Positions 53,058-62,194 of a stretch of 64,000 nucleotides of DNA are shown one piece after another. Below the pieces are notes generated by a model that did not search any database, was not told where the DNA came from, and was given only the letters and a program-made list of their open reading frames with translations. The translations under genes were made by a program, and so were the position numbers. Origin of the DNA: Tomitella cavernea (lineage in GTDB: Bacteria; Actinomycetota; Actinomycetes; Mycobacteriales; Mycobacteriaceae). How positions within the stretch are numbered: the stretch's first letter is position 1; each line of letters begins with the position of its first letter. The DNA is taken from contig NZ_JAENKO010000002.1 of assembly GCF_016599145.1 (NCBI RefSeq), positions 124,001 to 188,000 of the forward strand, given 5' to 3'.

Positions 53058-53831
53058 ATGACCGAGCGCAAGCCGGCGGGCGTGACCATCGAATCCTGGG
53101 TGGAACGGCAGATCCGCGTCGCGGCCGAGCGCGGCGACCTCGACGGACTGCCCGGAGCGGGCAAGCCCATCCCCCCGTCGCCCGTGGAGGACGATACGGG
53201 CTGGGTGCGCCGCAAGCTCGAAGAGGAGGGCCTGTCCACCGATGCGCTGCTGCCGATGTCGCTGCAGCTCCGGCGGGAGATCGACCGTCTGCCCCGCACG
53301 CTCGCGGACATCGACCCGCGTGCACCCGGCGCGGAAGCCGAGGTGCGCACCCACGTCGCCGACCTCAACCGCCGCATCGCGGAATGGGTGCGCGCCCCGT
53401 CGCCGCCGGTACTGCCGATCGCGCCGGTCCCCGTCGACGCCGCCGTCGCCCGGTGGCGTGCGGAGGGCCCGGCCGCCGGTGCGCCCGTCCCCGGCGCCGC
53501 ACCGATCACCCGCCCCGTACGCGAGGAAGCGAGCCCTGCCACAGTGACCGACGACCCCCGAACCGACGGCTCCCGCCCTCCCGACCGCGAAGTCATCGTC
53601 TATTGGCGCCCCGGCTGCGTGTTCTGCCAACGCCTGCGCGCGATCCTGTGGGCCCGGCGGCTGCGCCCCACGATGATCAACATCTGGGACGACGCTCGGG
53701 CCGCCGCCTTCGTCCGATCCGTCGCGGACGGCGACGAGACCGTCCCCACGGTGGTGATCGACGGGGTCGCGCACGTCAATCCGGCCCCCAAGACGGTGGT
53801 GGCCGCACTGCGGCGGGGACGGCCCGCCTGA
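53058..53831 (+). CDS. DUF1992 (DnaJ-C28-like) domain fused to mycoredoxin
   Basis: The only plus-strand gene I accept. 257 aa from the ATG at 53058 (GGAGGG upstream). Residues about 8-125 are a DUF1992/DnaJ-homologue-C28 conserved domain (ESWVERQIRVAAERGDLDGL, PGAGKPIP, then RRKLEEEGLS). A Pro/Ala-rich linker follows. Residues about 180-255 are a glutaredoxin-like mycoredoxin: REVIVYWRPGCVFCQRLR with a CxxC pair, then ETVPTVVIDG and the C-terminal VNPAPKTVVAAL. Mycoredoxins reduce mycothiol-mixed disulfides in actinobacteria. These domains are normally separate proteins. An in-frame GTG at 53544 (VTDDPRTDG) could also start a free mycoredoxin. The stop lies four bases from that of the convergent oxidoreductase gene. 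Confidence 0.88.
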   Translation: MTERKPAGVTIESWVERQIRVAAERGDLDGLPGAGKPIPPSPVEDDTGWVRRKLEEEGLSTDALLPMSLQLRREIDRLPRTLADIDPRAPGAEAEVRTHVADLNRRIAEWVRAPSPPVLPIAPVPVDAAVARWRAEGPAAGAPVPGAAPITRPVREEASPATVTDDPRTDGSRPPDREVIVYWRPGCVFCQRLRAILWARRLRPTMINIWDDARAAAFVRSVADGDETVPTVVIDGVAHVNPAPKTVVAALRRGRPA

Positions 53832-53835
53832 CCGA

Positions 53836-54828
53836 TCACCCGTTGATGTCGATGACGACGCGCCCGCGTGTCCTGCCCGCCAGAATGTCCTCGGCGAGCT
53901 GCGGGATGTCCGCGAACCCGCGCGTGGTGGTGAGGCGCGCCAGCAGGTCCTGCGGGAGGTCCGCGCCCAGCCGGGCCCACGCCTCGGTGCGCACGTCGGC
54001 GGGGCACTGCACCGAGTCCACTCCCAGCAGCGACACCCCGCGCAGGATGAACGGCAGCACCGTGGCGGGCAGGTCGTTGCCGCCGGCGAGCCCGCACGCG
54101 GCGACGGAACCGCGGTATGCGGTCTGCGACAGCACGGACACCAGCGTCGTGCTGCCCACCGCGTCCACCGCGTGCGCCCACCGTTCCTTCTGCAGCGGAC
54201 GCCCCGCCCCGGACAGTTCCGCGCGGTCCACGAACGACGCCGCGCCCAGGTCGGTGAGATACCCGTGCGACTCCGGGCGGCCGGTCGCGGCGACCACCTC
54301 GTAGCCGAGCTTCGCGAGCACAGCAACGGCCACACTGCCCACTCCGCCCGACGCGCCGGTGACCAGCACCGGCCCTTGGCCGGGTGTCGCCCCCGACCCT
54401 TCGAGCGCGAGTACGCACAGCATGGCGGTCAGCCCCGCCGTCCCGATCGCCATCGACTGCTCCGCGGTGAGCGCTTCCGGCCGGGCGACCAGCCACTCCC
54501 CGCGCACCCGCTGGCGCGTGGTGTAGCCGCCGGGATGCGTCTCGGAGAGCCCCCATCCGGTGAGCACCACGTCATCGCCCGGCTTCCAGCGCGGCGACTT
54601 CGAGGCGGACACCGTACCCGCCAGGTCGATCCCGCACACCATCGGCAACCTGCGTGCGATGGGCCCCTTGCCCGTCACTGCGAGCCCGTCCTTGAAGTTG
54701 AGCGACGAGTGCGTGACGTCCACCGTCACGTCGCCGTCCGGCAGGTCCGCATCGGTCAGCCGCCGCAACCGCGCGGGCTCGCCCTTCTCTTCGACGACGT
54801 ACGCAGGATAGGTGCCGTCTGCGCTCAT
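53836..54828 (-). CDS. YhdH/YhfP-type quinone oxidoreductase (MDR)
   Basis: Zinc-free medium-chain dehydrogenase/reductase, 330 aa. HSSLNFKDGLAVTGKG near residue 40 and GIDLAGTV are hallmarks of the YhdH (acrylyl-CoA/quinone reductase) branch. The NADPH fold is at VLVTGASGGVGSVAVAVLAKLGYEVVAATG-like residues near 150-180, and the end is AGRTRGRVVIDING. The ATG at 54828 has GGGAG upstream. It stands alone, convergent with the DUF1992 gene; its natural substrate cannot be told. The 144-nt spacer upstream presumably carries its promoter. Confidence 0.92.
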   Translation of the reverse strand: MSADGTYPAYVVEEKGEPARLRRLTDADLPDGDVTVDVTHSSLNFKDGLAVTGKGPIARRLPMVCGIDLAGTVSASKSPRWKPGDDVVLTGWGLSETHPGGYTTRQRVRGEWLVARPEALTAEQSMAIGTAGLTAMLCVLALEGSGATPGQGPVLVTGASGGVGSVAVAVLAKLGYEVVAATGRPESHGYLTDLGAASFVDRAELSGAGRPLQKERWAHAVDAVGSTTLVSVLSQTAYRGSVAACGLAGGNDLPATVLPFILRGVSLLGVDSVQCPADVRTEAWARLGADLPQDLLARLTTTRGFADIPQLAEDILAGRTRGRVVIDING

Positions 54829-54972
54829 GTGGCTGCTCCCGTCTGTGCGGCTGCTGTGACCGTGCTCGCCCCCAGACTGCCACGCGCACGCCCGCCGCCG
54901 CGCGGCCGCGGCGTCAACATGCCGTTCCATCGGGCCGTCGTACTCCGCCGGGCCGTTCCACCCCTGGAGCGT

Positions 54973-56283
54973 CTATTCCGCCGAACCGAACGACGGTGCG
55001 GGCGGGTTCCCGTCGAACAACGCCCGCACGAACGGTGTGCTGTCCGGCAGCGACGCCGCCATGGTGCCGCTGTGGTCGGTGGGGTACGTCCGGAAGGTGA
55101 GCGGCTGTCCGTTGCGCCGCAGCGTCTCGGCGTAGATCAGCGTCGACGGCATGATGATGTCGGTGTCCTTGAGCCCCTGCCCGATGAAGAACGGCTGGCC
55201 GAAGCCGTCCTCCGGCATCTTCATGTAGTCGAACAGCACGCGGTGGAAATCCGGCAGCGACGACAGCGGCGCGGTGAACAGCGAGCCCAGGACGGTCCCG
55301 ACCGCGGTCTCTTCGAAGTCGCCGAGGCATTGCACCTTCGCCTGGCCGAGCAGCGCGCGGCCCTGCTCGGTGAGCACGGAGGGAATGCCCAGCTCGGGGT
55401 GCGCGGTGTCGAGGCCCGCGAGGATGTAGAGGCCGTAGGCGGTCATGCCCTTCGGCAGTGCGATCGGCGGCATGCCGGGACCCGCGATCGCGACGATGTT
55501 CTCGATGTACGCTGGCACCCCGGTGCCGACCGCGCCCCGATAGTCGAGGTCCGGCCCGCCGTACTCGTCGGCGTAGCGCGCCGTCGTGATGGCCGCGCCG
55601 CCGCCCTGCGACTGGCCGATCACCACCCACTCGCGGGACAGGTCCGCCCCGGCGACGTTGCGCCCCGCCTTGACCATGTCGACGACGTTGTGCGCCTCGA
55701 CCTTGCCGTCCAGGTAGGGCATTCCGCCGGGCGTGCCGAGGCCCGCGTAATCGGTGGCGACCACCGCATAGCCCTGGCCCATCCAGTGCGCCAGGTAGTC
55801 GAGGTCGCGCTGCGACCACCCGGTATCGGACGGCGCGCAGGAGTCGCCGAGGCCTGTGGTGCCGTGCGCCCACGAGACCACCGGCCATCCGCCCTCCGGC
55901 GCCTGCCCCTCCGGTACATACACCGTGCCGGTGCTCGCCGCGGGCCCGTCGCCGGACGTCGATGTGCGGTACTCGAGCTTCCAGGCCCGCGCGGCGCCCG
56001 GGATCCACAGCGCACCGCCTGCGGCGGACGGGTCGATCTCGACGGGGGAGGACAGGAGCGTACCCGGCGCGAGCTGCGCGAGCGCCCCGGCCTGCGCCGC
56101 CGCCGGCGCAGGCGCCGGCGCGGCCGACACCGTGGGCGCCAGCGTGAGCGCACCGACCGCGACGAAGGCCGCACTCGCCGCCGCGAAGCTCCGACCGCGG
56201 CCGGCCGTCGCGCGGGTATGCGATGCCCGTCCACGGAATCGTGCCGTCAGGTCTCGTGCAACCACTGCTCGCCTCGCCTTCAT
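54973..56283 (-). CDS. Secreted lipase family protein
   Basis: 436 aa alpha/beta hydrolase of the secretory lipase (LIP) family. The first 55 residues form an export signal: basic N-region with Arg pairs, hydrophobic FAAASAAFVAVGALTLA, and a VSAAPA cleavage site. An Ala/Pro-rich spacer follows. The nucleophile is the Ser in GQSQGG near residue 220. Likely acid and His lie in GLKDTDIIMP and TYPTDHSGTM. A cap region separates them. It would act outside the cell on acyl esters. The ATG at 56283 has only a weak ribosome site (GAAGCGG). The membrane-protein gene ends 34 nt upstream on the same strand, so the two may be co-transcribed. Confidence 0.9.
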   Translation of the reverse strand: MKARRAVVARDLTARFRGRASHTRATAGRGRSFAAASAAFVAVGALTLAPTVSAAPAPAPAAAQAGALAQLAPGTLLSSPVEIDPSAAGGALWIPGAARAWKLEYRTSTSGDGPAASTGTVYVPEGQAPEGGWPVVSWAHGTTGLGDSCAPSDTGWSQRDLDYLAHWMGQGYAVVATDYAGLGTPGGMPYLDGKVEAHNVVDMVKAGRNVAGADLSREWVVIGQSQGGGAAITTARYADEYGGPDLDYRGAVGTGVPAYIENIVAIAGPGMPPIALPKGMTAYGLYILAGLDTAHPELGIPSVLTEQGRALLGQAKVQCLGDFEETAVGTVLGSLFTAPLSSLPDFHRVLFDYMKMPEDGFGQPFFIGQGLKDTDIIMPSTLIYAETLRRNGQPLTFRTYPTDHSGTMAASLPDSTPFVRALFDGNPPAPSFGSAE

Positions 56284-56317
56284 GCCGCTTCGGATCGTCG
56301 CAAACTATACACCCGTC

Positions 56318-57940
56318 CTATGACGTGCCCCACAGCATTCGCCGCGCCGCGCGGATCGCGATCAGCGCGTAGGCGATGGCGCAGGCGACCACCATGAGCA
56401 CCATCGCCACACCGACCCCCGGCGACGCCCCGTCCGCGCCGGCCCCCGCCAGGGCGCCCCCGGGCAGCCCGCGCAATTGCGCCGACACCGTCTCCGACAG
56501 CGCTGCCGGGGCGGACGTGACGAACAGCAGCGCGGCCGCCGGCACCGCATGCCGTGCGCGGCATCGGGTGCCGGCACAACCGCCAGCCCAGGGGACCGGC
56601 GATTCCGCGGAACCGGGCCCCGCCGGCAGCTGCACGACGCACGACGACAGCAGATACGCGCCCCCGACCGCCGCCACCAGAAGCCGGAACACGACAAGCG
56701 TCTGCAGATCGCCGAACGTCACGACGCCGAGAACCCCCGGCACGGCCAACACTGCGAAGCCGAGCCCCGCCGAGGGCCACCGCACCCCCGCCACCGCGGC
56801 CGCGCCCCCGAGGACGACGAACGCGACGACCACCGGCATCCCCAGGATCATCGTGCCGGCCGCCTCCGCCGCGAGCGGCGCCGCCACCACCGTCGTCGCC
56901 AGCGCCGCCGGCAAGATTCCGCCGTCACCGCCCAGCAGCAGGCCGCACAGCGCGAACAGCACCACGGTCAGCGCGAGCGCCGGCGCCATCGCGCCCCACC
57001 CGTCCGCCGACCGGGCGAGCCGGTACAGGCCGAATCCGCCCGCCACGAGCAACACCATCGCTCCGGACCGGGCCCCTGCGGCGCGGTCGACGCCCGAGAT
57101 CTTCGTCGACCGAGGCGCGGTGGCGCCGGCCCGTCGCGTCGGCCGCAGAGCCTCCGCAAGCGCCGCGGCAATGATCAGGGCCCCGGCGACGGCGAGCGGC
57201 AGCCACCACGAGCCGGATTCCGGTGCCGCGCCATTGGACAGGAACGCGGACGACCCGCCGCTGAACGTATCCATCGCCCAGGTCACCGCGGCAGGCCGCG
57301 CGAGCACGCATGCCACCGCAGCGCCCCCGACGAGCATGGGCAGCGCCCACCGCCGGCCGCTCGAGGCCTGTCCCGCCGCGCCGAGCAGGACTCCCGCGCC
57401 CACCGCGAGACCCACCGCCGTCGCCGCGCGTGCGCCGGGCGTGACGACGCCGCGGTCGGCCGCGAGCAGCACGGCGAGCAGGACGACGCCGGCGAGCGCC
57501 ACCGACCAGGATGCGACGCGCCGGGGCACCGACCTGGCGGGCTCGCCGCCCGAGCCGCCGCCTGCGGATCGTCGCTCTCCGAGTTCGAGCAGCGCGCAGA
57601 CGCCCACCGCGACCAGAACTCCTATTCCGGGCGCCAGATGCTGCAGCCATTCCCAGGGCACGCGGACGATCCCGCCGTCGGCCCCGGGAACGCCGGAATC
57701 GACGAAGGCGAAGTTCACCCGCCTCGGTGCGTGCGGAAACTCGGCCCCCGCCAACACGAACCCGCCGAGCAGCGCGCTCGCCAGTGCCGCGCCCGCGGTC
57801 GTGCCGGTACGCAACGGGCCGTCGCCCGCGGCTCCGCCGCCGCCCGCAGCACCGCGTCCGTTCTGTCGCCGGGAATCCTGTTGCCCCCCAGAATCTTGCG
57901 GTTCGGCTCCGCCGTCGCCCACCGAATCATCCCCGTTCAC
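56318..57940 (-). CDS. Multi-pass membrane protein, function unknown
   Basis: About 540 aa with some ten or more hydrophobic segments across its length (for example LASALLGGFVLAGAEF, VALAGVVLLAVLLAADRGVV, MVLMVVACAIAYALIAI). Preceded by a hydrophilic Gly/Asp/Gln/Arg-rich N-terminus and ending in a short basic tail RRMLWGTS. A Gly/Ala-rich membrane composition is clear, but I recognise no family or motif. The start is uncertain. I take GTG at 57940 (VNGDDSVGDG); the frame stays open to a TTG at 58015. A 15-bp inverted repeat (CCGCTAC-G-GTAGCGG, 57943-57957) lies directly before that GTG. Confidence 0.78.
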   Translation of the reverse strand: MNGDDSVGDGGAEPQDSGGQQDSRRQNGRGAAGGGGAAGDGPLRTGTTAGAALASALLGGFVLAGAEFPHAPRRVNFAFVDSGVPGADGGIVRVPWEWLQHLAPGIGVLVAVGVCALLELGERRSAGGGSGGEPARSVPRRVASWSVALAGVVLLAVLLAADRGVVTPGARAATAVGLAVGAGVLLGAAGQASSGRRWALPMLVGGAAVACVLARPAAVTWAMDTFSGGSSAFLSNGAAPESGSWWLPLAVAGALIIAAALAEALRPTRRAGATAPRSTKISGVDRAAGARSGAMVLLVAGGFGLYRLARSADGWGAMAPALALTVVLFALCGLLLGGDGGILPAALATTVVAAPLAAEAAGTMILGMPVVVAFVVLGGAAAVAGVRWPSAGLGFAVLAVPGVLGVVTFGDLQTLVVFRLLVAAVGGAYLLSSCVVQLPAGPGSAESPVPWAGGCAGTRCRARHAVPAAALLFVTSAPAALSETVSAQLRGLPGGALAGAGADGASPGVGVAMVLMVVACAIAYALIAIRAARRMLWGTS

Positions 57941-57942
57941 AG

Positions 57943-57957
57943 CCGCTACGGTAGCGG
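57943..57957. repeat. 15-bp inverted repeat before the membrane-protein gene
   Basis: Perfect 7-bp arms (CCGCTAC / GTAGCGG) around a single base, two bases upstream of the chosen GTG start at 57940. Could be an operator or an mRNA hairpin; if the gene starts further upstream it is inside the coding sequence and means nothing. Confidence 0.4.
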
Positions 57958-58027
57958 ACCCGGGCGCCGCGGCGGCGCACTTCCGCAGGCACCGCCCGAT
58001 GCCCGCAGGGGTCAAAGGAGCGGCCGG

Positions 58028-58900
58028 TCAGCGGGCGCGGGCGGTCACCAGCCACGCCGCCGCGCCCAGGTGGACGCCGCCATCGCCGGCGTGCTCGGCC
58101 AACTGCTCGCGGATGCGCGCAGTCACCTCGTCGACCTCCGCGGTCGGCTGCCGCGCGAGCAGCCGCCTGGCCATCGGCCCTGCGAGGTAGTGCGCGAGAA
58201 CTTGGTCGACGTCGTCGCCGACGCGCAGTTGCTGCTCGATCGGCGCGCACTCGACATCACCGAATCCGGCGTCGGCGAGCAGCGCGCGGACATCGTCGGG
58301 CTCGGCCATGCTGAACGGCGGCTGGGGGGTGTCCCGGGGCAGCGCGTCGGGGAACGCGGTGACGATGGCGCGCATCGGCAACGAGATGTGCGGGTTGCGA
58401 CGGGCGGACTGCCAGCACACGAAGGCCAGGATACCGTCTGGTCGCAGGGCGTGTGCGAACGCGCGGAACGCGGTGGGCGGGTCGTCGAAGAACATCACGC
58501 CGAAGCGGCTGATCACGGCGTCGAACGTGGCCGGCGCGAAGGGGTGCGCCTGTGCGTCGCCCTGCACGAAATCCACGCCCTCGATCCCCTGTGCCACCGC
58601 CAGTTCCCGCCCGCGGGCGAGCATCGCCGAGGACAGATCGAGCCCCACCACGGGGGCCGCCCCGCGCTCGGCGGCCGCCCGCGTGGTGGCCCCGCAGCCG
58701 CATCCCACGTCCAGCACCGCGGTGCCAGCCTCGACCCCGGCCGCATCGAGCAGGGGCGCGACGAACGGCCGCAGTACCGCGTCCTGGTGCTCCTGCTCAC
58801 GCACCCAGAACGCGCCGTGCTCACCGTCCCAGTCCAGAGCTCCCGCCGGTCCCGCTGCCCCTGCAGCGCCGGTTCCTGCATCGTCGTCCATGTCGCGCAT
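58028..58900 (-). CDS. Class I SAM-dependent methyltransferase
   Basis: 290 aa from the ATG at 58900 (GGGAGG upstream). SAM-binding motif I is VLDVGCGCGATTRAAAERG, then VVGLDLSSAML, GDAQAHPF and FDAVISRFGVMFFDD, the order found in UbiE/Methyltransf_11 proteins. The acceptor substrate cannot be deduced. It follows the FadE34-like gene cluster in the same direction (92-nt gap) and precedes the membrane-protein gene by 87 nt. A role in either is unproven. The frame extends upstream to 58987 but that part is unlike the family. Confidence 0.9.
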   Translation of the reverse strand: MRDMDDDAGTGAAGAAGPAGALDWDGEHGAFWVREQEHQDAVLRPFVAPLLDAAGVEAGTAVLDVGCGCGATTRAAAERGAAPVVGLDLSSAMLARGRELAVAQGIEGVDFVQGDAQAHPFAPATFDAVISRFGVMFFDDPPTAFRAFAHALRPDGILAFVCWQSARRNPHISLPMRAIVTAFPDALPRDTPQPPFSMAEPDDVRALLADAGFGDVECAPIEQQLRVGDDVDQVLAHYLAGPMARRLLARQPTAEVDEVTARIREQLAEHAGDGGVHLGAAAWLVTARAR

Positions 58901-58992
58901 CCCGCCTCCCGTCTCGGCCCGATGCACCCATGATCGCCGAAAGCCGCGCAGTCCGTTGGCCTGCCGCGCGATCCCTTCGCGTGGCAAGGCCG

Positions 58993-61266
58993 TCAGTCCC
59001 GCGGCAGGCCCAGCATCCGTTCGGCGATCACATTGAGCTGCACCTCGGTGGTGCCGCCGTAAATGGTGGTGGCCCGCCCGGCGATGAGCTGCTCGATCGC
59101 CTTGTCGCTGGGCATGCCCGGCACCGCCACCGCTCCGGCCGGGCCGAGCTGCGCCACCACGTATTCGGCGATCGACTGGCCCAGCCCCATCGCCAGCAGC
59201 TTGCCCACGCTCGACGTGGTGCTCACGTCCGCGCCGGAGAGCTGGCCCAGTACCGTGCGCACGCCGAGCAGGTCCACCGCCTGACTCTCCGCCACCAGCT
59301 CGCCGAGCTGGTGGCGGCCCACCGGGGTGAGCGCCCGGCCGCGCGCGAAGGCCAGCAGGTCAGCGTCGGTGGCGTAGGCCTCCATCTTCTGGCTCAACGC
59401 CACACGCTCGCCTGCGAGGGTCGTGCGTGCGACGTGCCAGCCGTCGTCCACCGCCCCCACCACGTCCGAGTCCGGAATGAACACGCGGTCCAAGAACACC
59501 TCGTTGAACAGCGCGGAACCGGTCATCTCGCGCAGCGGCCGCACCGTCACCCCGGGAGCGGACATGTCGAGCACGAAGTAGGTGATGCCCTCGTGCTTGG
59601 GCGCCTCCGGGTTCGTCCGTGCGATGAGCATGGCCCACTGTGCGAGCTGGGCGACGGTGGTCCAGATCTTCTGGCCGGTGATCTCCCAGCCGCCGTCGAC
59701 GCGCACGGCCCGGGTGGTCAGGGACGCCAGGTCGGAACCGGCACCCGGTTCACTGAACAGCTGGCACCACACCACCTCCCCGCGCAGCGTGGGAACGACG
59801 AGTTCGCGCTTCTGCCGCTCGGTGCCGTGCGCGACGATCGCCTGGACGGCCCAGCCGCCCATGAGCAGCTGCGGCATGGCGATGCCCGCCGTGCCGATAT
59901 CCTCGGAGATGACGATCTGCTCAAGGGGCCCCGCCCCACGCCCGTACGGCCGCGGCAGGTGCGGCTGCACCCAGCCGCCGTCGCCGAGCGCGACCAGCTG
60001 CTCATCCTCGTCCGCTATCGCCGCGATGTCCCGCAGCGCGTCCGCGATGGGCCCGCGCAGCGCGTCGGCCTCCTCCGGAAGTTCGAGCGCGCACTCGCGG
60101 CGGGCGCCGGCGAGCGCGGCGGCCGCCACCCGGCCCGCGCGCTCCTCCCTGGTGCCCAGGACGGCGCGGATCGCCAGCGCCCGCCGATAGTACAGGTGCG
60201 CGTCGTGCTCCCAGGTGAAGCCGATGCCCCCGTGGACTTGGATGCACTGCTGCGCCACCTCCACCGCCGCGTCGGGCACCACAGTGGCGGCGATATCGGC
60301 GGCCAGCGCAGCATCGCCGTCGTCCGCGTCCAGCGCGCGGGCGGCGTCCCACAGCGTCGCCCGCGCCTTCTCCAGTGCGATGCCCATCCGTGCACAGGCG
60401 TGCTTGACCGCCTGAAACCCGCCGATGGGGCGCCCGAACTGCTCGCGTGTCTTCGCATACTCCGCTGCCGTGGACACGCACCAGGACAGCACGCCCAGCG
60501 CCTCGGCCCCGAGCAGGACCGTCGCGATGGCGCGCACACGATCGGATTCCAGCGCCGCCAGCACCCGGGACTCCGGCACCCGCAGCCCGGTCGCCTCGAT
60601 CCGCGCCGACCGGCGCAGCAGGTCCACCCCGTCCTGCTCGGTCCGTCGCAGCTGCGGGCCGTCGACCGCGACCCACACAGCTTCCGTGGCCCCGCCGGCC
60701 CCCTCGCCACCGTCCCCCTCGACCACCGTCACGGGCACGACCACCACGTCCGCCGCCGCGGCGCCCAGCACCGCGTCGAGGACACCGTCCAGCACCAGCC
60801 CGTCCGCGTCGCGGCGGCCCGTGATCCCCGCGGCCCCCGCGACGGCGGGCCCCAGTGCCACCGCACCGGTCCGCCCGCCGGAGATCAGGCCCGGCAGCAG
60901 GTCGATCCCCGCCTTGTCGTCCGCCGCGGCGAGTACCGCCGACGCGAGCACCGTCGGGACGTACGGCCCCGGCGCGACGGTGCGCCCGAGCGCCTCGAGC
61001 GCCACTGCGGCGGTGAGCAGCCCGCCCCCGGAACCTCCCTGTTCCTCGGGCACGTGCAGTCCCAACAGGTCCTGCGCGGACAGGTCCGGCCAGTACCACG
61101 GGAACTTCTCCTCGGCGGGCGCCGCGAGCGCCGCCCGCACCCCGTCGGCGGTGATGACGCGCTCGGTGAAGGCGCGCACCGATTCCGCGAGGGCTGTGTG
61201 CTCCTCGGTGAGACCGAGCCCCAGCTCGTATGCGGCGCGGCGGCGTTCGGCGGCCATGGCGCTCAC
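58993..61266 (-). CDS. Fused acyl-CoA dehydrogenase, FadE34-like
   Basis: 757 aa with two acyl-CoA dehydrogenase halves in one chain. The first half has YAKTREQFGRPIGGFQAVKH and HGGIGFTWEHDAHLYYRRA. The second (from about residue 410) has LFSEPGAGSDLASLTT, QKIWTTVAQLAQWAML and TIYGGTTEVQLNVIAERM. This length and layout match M. tuberculosis FadE34, the enzyme that dehydrogenates 24-carbon steroid side-chain CoA esters. The start is a GTG at 61266 overlapping the SDR stop (GTGA). It forms an operon with SDR, MaoC, SRPBCC and thiolase genes, a full beta-oxidation cycle. A steroid (cholesterol or bile-acid) side-chain role is inferred from the family. Confidence 0.88.
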   Translation of the reverse strand: MSAMAAERRRAAYELGLGLTEEHTALAESVRAFTERVITADGVRAALAAPAEEKFPWYWPDLSAQDLLGLHVPEEQGGSGGGLLTAAVALEALGRTVAPGPYVPTVLASAVLAAADDKAGIDLLPGLISGGRTGAVALGPAVAGAAGITGRRDADGLVLDGVLDAVLGAAAADVVVVPVTVVEGDGGEGAGGATEAVWVAVDGPQLRRTEQDGVDLLRRSARIEATGLRVPESRVLAALESDRVRAIATVLLGAEALGVLSWCVSTAAEYAKTREQFGRPIGGFQAVKHACARMGIALEKARATLWDAARALDADDGDAALAADIAATVVPDAAVEVAQQCIQVHGGIGFTWEHDAHLYYRRALAIRAVLGTREERAGRVAAAALAGARRECALELPEEADALRGPIADALRDIAAIADEDEQLVALGDGGWVQPHLPRPYGRGAGPLEQIVISEDIGTAGIAMPQLLMGGWAVQAIVAHGTERQKRELVVPTLRGEVVWCQLFSEPGAGSDLASLTTRAVRVDGGWEITGQKIWTTVAQLAQWAMLIARTNPEAPKHEGITYFVLDMSAPGVTVRPLREMTGSALFNEVFLDRVFIPDSDVVGAVDDGWHVARTTLAGERVALSQKMEAYATDADLLAFARGRALTPVGRHQLGELVAESQAVDLLGVRTVLGQLSGADVSTTSSVGKLLAMGLGQSIAEYVVAQLGPAGAVAVPGMPSDKAIEQLIAGRATTIYGGTTEVQLNVIAERMLGLPRD

Positions 61267-62132
61267 CCGAGCCTTGCCGCGAGGTCATCGAGCTCCCAGG
61301 GGCCGTCCGCCTCGATGGTCGAGACGTCGTGCCATCCCGCGAGCTCCGAGATCGCGCCGCCCTGCACCGCGAACACCTTGCCGGTGAGCGAGCATTTCTG
61401 CGACGCCAGGTGCGCGACGACGGGGGAGATGTTCGCGGGGCTGAACGCGTCGAACTCCCCGGCGGGCACCTCCTGGGCGAACAACGCGCCCATGCCCGGC
61501 GTCGCCAGCGTCAGCCGCGTGCGTGCGATGGGCGCGATGGCGTTGACGCGCACCCCGTAGCGGTCCAGCTCGTCCGCCGCCACCAGTGTGAGTGCGGCGA
61601 TGCCGGCCTTGGCAGCGCCGTAGTTGGCCTGGCCCGCGTTCGGCATGAACGTCCCCGAGGCGGAGGCGGTGTTGACGACCGCCGCGTCCACCGGCTCGCC
61701 CGCCTTGGTCTGCGCCTTCCAGTACGCGGCCGCGTGGTGCAGCATGCCCGCGTGCCCCTTGAGATGCACCGCCAGCACCGCGTCCCACTGGTTTTCGTCC
61801 ATGCCCGCGATGAACGCGTCGCGCAGGATGCCCGCGTTGTTGACGAGGATGTCGAGCCGGCCGAACTCGTCGACCGCCTGGTCGACGGTGGCCGACGCGT
61901 CGGCCCACGAGGCGACGCTGCCGATGTTCGCCACGGCCTCCCCGCCCGCCGCGCGGATTTCGTCGACCACCTGCTGGGCCGGCCCCGCGTCGGCCCCCGA
62001 GCCGTCGTTGGCGCCGCCGACGTCGTTGACGACGACCCGCGCCCCCTCACGGGCGAAGAGCAGCGCGTGTTCGCGGCCGATGCCGCGCCCCGCGCCGGTG
62101 ATGACCGCTACGCGTCCGTCCAGGATTCCCAT
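61263..62132 (-). CDS. Short-chain dehydrogenase/reductase
   Basis: 289 aa NAD(P)-dependent oxidoreductase. Cofactor motif TGAGRGIG near residue 13, DILVNNAGILRD, and the catalytic set Ser in NTASASG with YGAAK. The extended stretch VVVNDVGGANDGSGADAG resembles the multifunctional-enzyme-2 type 3-hydroxyacyl-CoA dehydrogenases that work with MaoC hydratases. The ATG at 62132 has AGGGAG upstream. Between a MaoC hydratase and a FadE34-like dehydrogenase, it most likely oxidises the 3-hydroxyacyl-CoA intermediate. Confidence 0.92.
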   Translation of the reverse strand: MGILDGRVAVITGAGRGIGREHALLFAREGARVVVNDVGGANDGSGADAGPAQQVVDEIRAAGGEAVANIGSVASWADASATVDQAVDEFGRLDILVNNAGILRDAFIAGMDENQWDAVLAVHLKGHAGMLHHAAAYWKAQTKAGEPVDAAVVNTASASGTFMPNAGQANYGAAKAGIAALTLVAADELDRYGVRVNAIAPIARTRLTLATPGMGALFAQEVPAGEFDAFSPANISPVVAHLASQKCSLTGKVFAVQGGAISELAGWHDVSTIEADGPWELDDLAARLG

Positions 62133-62194
62133 ATGCAGCTCTCCCTTGCGATGTCGTGGTGGATGGCGGCGCCCGCCATGATCGGGCACGCCGG

